Assembly (NCBI GenBank): GCA_028284495.1
Contig: JANQRP010000042.1
Span: 1 to 64,000, forward strand
DNA: 64,000 nucleotides
DNA from: Longimicrobiales bacterium
Lineage (GTDB): Bacteria > Gemmatimonadota > Gemmatimonadetes > Longimicrobiales > Gaopeijiaceae
Reading direction: 5' to 3'
Position 1 is the first letter of the stretch. The number at the start of each line of letters is the position of its first letter. The translations under genes were made by a program, and so were the position numbers. This document shows, piece after piece, positions 61,687 to 64,000 of the stretch. The notes under the pieces are model-generated. The model worked only from the letters and a program-made list of their open reading frames with translations. It made no database searches and was not told where the DNA came from.

Positions 61687-63849
61687 ATGTCCGACTCCCC
61701 GAATCGCCGCTCGCCTCTCCTGAACGTCGATTCGGACGGGCTCGCCTGGGTGACCTTCGCCGACCCCGACCGGCGCCTGAACGTGCTCGACGAGGAGGTC
61801 ATGGCCCGCCTGTCGCGGCACGTCGACGAGCTCCGCGGCCAGGCCGACCGCGTCCGCGCCGTCGTGTTCTGGTCCGGAAAGCCGGACAGCTTCGTGGCGG
61901 GCGCCGACGTCGACGCGATCGCCGAGCTCGAGGGGCCTCAGGACGCGGAGGAGAAATCGCTGCTCGGGCAGCGCATCTTCCGGGCCATCGAGGAGCTGCC
62001 GATGCCCACCGTCTGCGCGGTCCACGGTATCTGCCTCGGCGGCGGCGTCGAGCTCGCCCTCGCGTGCCGGCATCGCGTTGCGTCCACGCACGAGAAGACG
62101 AAGTTCGGTCTCCCCGAGGTGCAACTCGGGCTGCTGCCCGGGTGGGGAGGCACGACCCGACTCCCGCGACTCGTCGGCCTCCAGGCCGCGCTCGATCTCG
62201 TTCTCACGGGTCGGACCATCTCGGCGTCCAAGGCCCGCCGGATCGGCTTTCTGACGCGCACCTACCCGCCCGAGGGATTCCGCGACTCCGTGCGCACGTT
62301 CGCCCTGGAGATGTCGGAGCTCCCGCCCGGGTCCTCGCGGAAGACGCGGTCCGCGCGCGACCGTCTGCTCGAGGGAAATCCGGTCGGTCGATCGCTGGTG
62401 TACCGCACCGCACGCTCGAAAGTGCTCAAGGAGACCGGCGGACACTACCCGGCGCCGCTCCTCATCCTCGACGTGCTGCGCGCCACCTTTCCCGGCCCGC
62501 TCGATCGGGCCTTCGCCCGCGAGGCCAACGCCTTCGGCGAGCTCGCCGCGACCTCGGTCCACAGGCATCTGCTCCACCTCTTCCGGCTCCGCGAGGCGGC
62601 GAAGAAGTTGCCCGCGATCCGCGCCGAAGCGGGTGACGTGGATCGGCTGGGTGTCCTCGGTGCGGGCGTGATGGGCGGGGGCGTCGCTCAGCTCGCCGCC
62701 TCGAACGACCTCGAGGTGCGGATGAGGGACATCCGCGACGAGGCGGTCTCGGGGGGCCTCGCCCACGCACGTTCGCTGTTCCGGAAGCGCGTCGAACGGC
62801 GGCGCATGACCGAAGCGGAGGCCGAGCGGAAGATGGAGTTCATCGTCGGCGGTCTCGACCTCCACCTGGTGGCCAACGTCGACCTGCTGGTCGAGGCCGT
62901 GGTCGAGCGGATGGACGTGAAGAAGCAGGTGCTCGCCGAGGTCGAGGGCGTGATGCGACCCGACGCGATCATCACGACCAACACCTCCTCGCTCTCCGTC
63001 CAGGAGATGAGCGGCGCTCTCGCCCGCCCCGAGCGATTCTGCGGCCTCCACTTCTTCAACCCGGTCCATCGGATGCCGCTCGTCGAGATCATTCGCACGT
63101 CCGATACGAGCGACGAGACGGTGGCGACGGTACACGCCCTCTCTCTGCGGCTCGGGAAGGTTCCGGTGGTGTGCAGGGACGGGCCGGGCTTCCTGGTCAA
63201 CCGCATCCTGGGGCCCTACCTGAACGAGGCCGGGTGGCTCCTGTCGGAGGGTGTGTCCATCGAAGCGATCGACGCGGTCGCCCTCGACTTCGGCATGCCG
63301 ATGGGGCCGATCCGGCTTCTGGACGAGGTCGGCATCGATATCGCGCGGCACGCGGGCGACACGCTCCACTCGGCCTTCGGCGAGCGCATGGCCCCCGCCC
63401 CGGTGCTCGCGTCGCTCGATGGCTCCCAGCGTCTGGGCAGGAAGAACGGGTCCGGCTTCTACCGGTACGAAGGGGGGAAGGACAAGGGGGTCGACGACTC
63501 GGTGTACGTCGAGATCGGCGTCGCCCCCGGCGCGGACGTCGACCCGGCCGAGATCCGACGCCGGCTCGTGCTCGCCATGATCAACGAGGCGGCTCGGATC
63601 CTCGACGAGGGGATCGTCGGGTCGGCCGGGGACGTCGACCTCGGGATGATCATGGGAACCGGATTTCCCCCGTTCCGTGGCGGGCTGCTCCGGTTCGCGG
63701 ACGAGCAGCACCCGCGGACGCTCCTCGAACGGCTGCGGGCCCTCGAGGACGTGTTCGGTACCCGATTCGAGCCGGCGCCGGCGCTGGTGCGGGCGGCCGA
63801 GGAGAACCGGCTGTTCTACGACCTCTTCCCCAGCGACCCTCCGCGGTGA
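61687..63849 (+). CDS. enoyl-CoA hydratase/3-hydroxyacyl-CoA dehydrogenase fusion (FadB/FadJ-like)
   Basis: Protein of 720 aa. Residues 1 to about 200 are a crotonase domain (oxyanion-hole HGICLGGGVELALACRHRV, active-site region GLPEVQLGLLPGWGGTTRLPRL). Residues about 318-720 are the 3-hydroxyacyl-CoA dehydrogenase: LGVLGAGVMGGGVAQLAA, NTSSLSVQEM, GLHFFNPVHRMPLVEII. Thus hydration and dehydrogenation of beta-oxidation in one chain. It lacks an adjacent thiolase in this window. Cytoplasmic. Confidence 0.9.
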   Translation: MSDSPNRRSPLLNVDSDGLAWVTFADPDRRLNVLDEEVMARLSRHVDELRGQADRVRAVVFWSGKPDSFVAGADVDAIAELEGPQDAEEKSLLGQRIFRAIEELPMPTVCAVHGICLGGGVELALACRHRVASTHEKTKFGLPEVQLGLLPGWGGTTRLPRLVGLQAALDLVLTGRTISASKARRIGFLTRTYPPEGFRDSVRTFALEMSELPPGSSRKTRSARDRLLEGNPVGRSLVYRTARSKVLKETGGHYPAPLLILDVLRATFPGPLDRAFAREANAFGELAATSVHRHLLHLFRLREAAKKLPAIRAEAGDVDRLGVLGAGVMGGGVAQLAASNDLEVRMRDIRDEAVSGGLAHARSLFRKRVERRRMTEAEAERKMEFIVGGLDLHLVANVDLLVEAVVERMDVKKQVLAEVEGVMRPDAIITTNTSSLSVQEMSGALARPERFCGLHFFNPVHRMPLVEIIRTSDTSDETVATVHALSLRLGKVPVVCRDGPGFLVNRILGPYLNEAGWLLSEGVSIEAIDAVALDFGMPMGPIRLLDEVGIDIARHAGDTLHSAFGERMAPAPVLASLDGSQRLGRKNGSGFYRYEGGKDKGVDDSVYVEIGVAPGADVDPAEIRRRLVLAMINEAARILDEGIVGSAGDVDLGMIMGTGFPPFRGGLLRFADEQHPRTLLERLRALEDVFGTRFEPAPALVRAAEENRLFYDLFPSDPPR

Positions 63850-63904
63850 TCCCGGCCCTGATTCGCCGAAGGCCCTTCGAGGTGACGTCCGCCGCCGTGA
63901 GCGG

Positions 63905-64000
63905 ATGTGGGGCACCCCGGTGCCCGGCGTGATCGGAGGTCCGGAGCCGGGCCTTCCGGTCGTGATCGACTACGGACGGGTCGGTGGCACCACCGTCACG
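63905..64000 (+). CDS. possible start of a further gene (partial)
   Basis: An ATG at 63905 opens a frame (MWGTPVPGVIGGPEPGLPVV) running off the window at 64000 without a stop. A GTG at 63929 is another candidate start. The product cannot be named from 32 residues. Confidence 0.35.
   Translation, partial: MWGTPVPGVIGGPEPGLPVVIDYGRVGGTTVT

Noticed and set aside
58752..63915. Long minus-strand frames opposite the M16-like and FadB-like genes
   Set aside because: Composition is that of antisense GC-rich shadows; the plus-strand proteins have clear families.
1..64000. tRNA or rRNA genes
   Set aside because: No cloverleaf with a TTC-A-like T-arm and no rRNA sequence was recognised by eye.

Overview
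The window is about 64 kb of GC-rich DNA, probably from a Gemmatimonadota-like or related didermic bacterium. This is an inference from the high GC content, the many secreted six-bladed beta-propeller lipoproteins, the FecI/FecR/TonB-dependent receptor logic and the tightly overlapping (ATGA-type) gene borders. No rRNA or tRNA gene and no CRISPR array was seen.

Positions 1 to about 24,700 look like a large integron-type cassette array. Imperfect dyad repeats of about 137-156 bp recur every 0.5-6 kb. All have the same ends: AYAAC, a 6-7 nt spacer and TTGCCG on the left, and CGGCAA, a 9 nt spacer and GTTRT on the right. There are two interior types (A and B). I read them as attC-like recombination sites. 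No integrase gene is visible, so the region behaves like a CALIN (a cluster of attC sites lacking an integrase), at least within this window. Cassette cargo: a TIR-domain protein; a three-gene secreted/cysteine-rich operon; a conserved protein of possible defence type; a PadR-controlled operon on the minus strand; an ECF sigma/FecR/TonB receptor/DUF4374 iron-uptake block; a SnoaL/AraC divergent pair; a thioredoxin-reductase-like flavoprotein; a small lipoprotein; and several beta-propeller lipoproteins. There is decay too: a DUF1772 pseudogene, a toxin-antitoxin remnant, and an IS110-family remnant that splits one attC.

Positions 24.8-37.6 kb have no intact attC. They hold membrane and resistance-type genes: VanZ, two CPBP proteins, two TetR regulators each with a nearby inverted-repeat operator candidate, an ABC six-TM protein, a complete tripartite RND efflux operon and a fatty acid hydroxylase. 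Beyond this, one intact type-B attC (37.7 kb) and three decayed attC pieces (29.15, 39.2 and 40.8 kb) suggest that the array once reached about 41 kb.

From 41.3 kb on the DNA looks chromosomal: a propeller plus choice-of-anchor-B protein, an amidohydrolase, a HI0933-type flavoprotein, a Na/Ca exchanger, two MFS transporters, an SDR, a response regulator fused to a degenerate PIG-L domain, then the co-directional run accA-ricT-metG-M23 peptidase-two M16-like proteins-lipoprotein-FadB-like fusion. The last 96 bases may start another gene.
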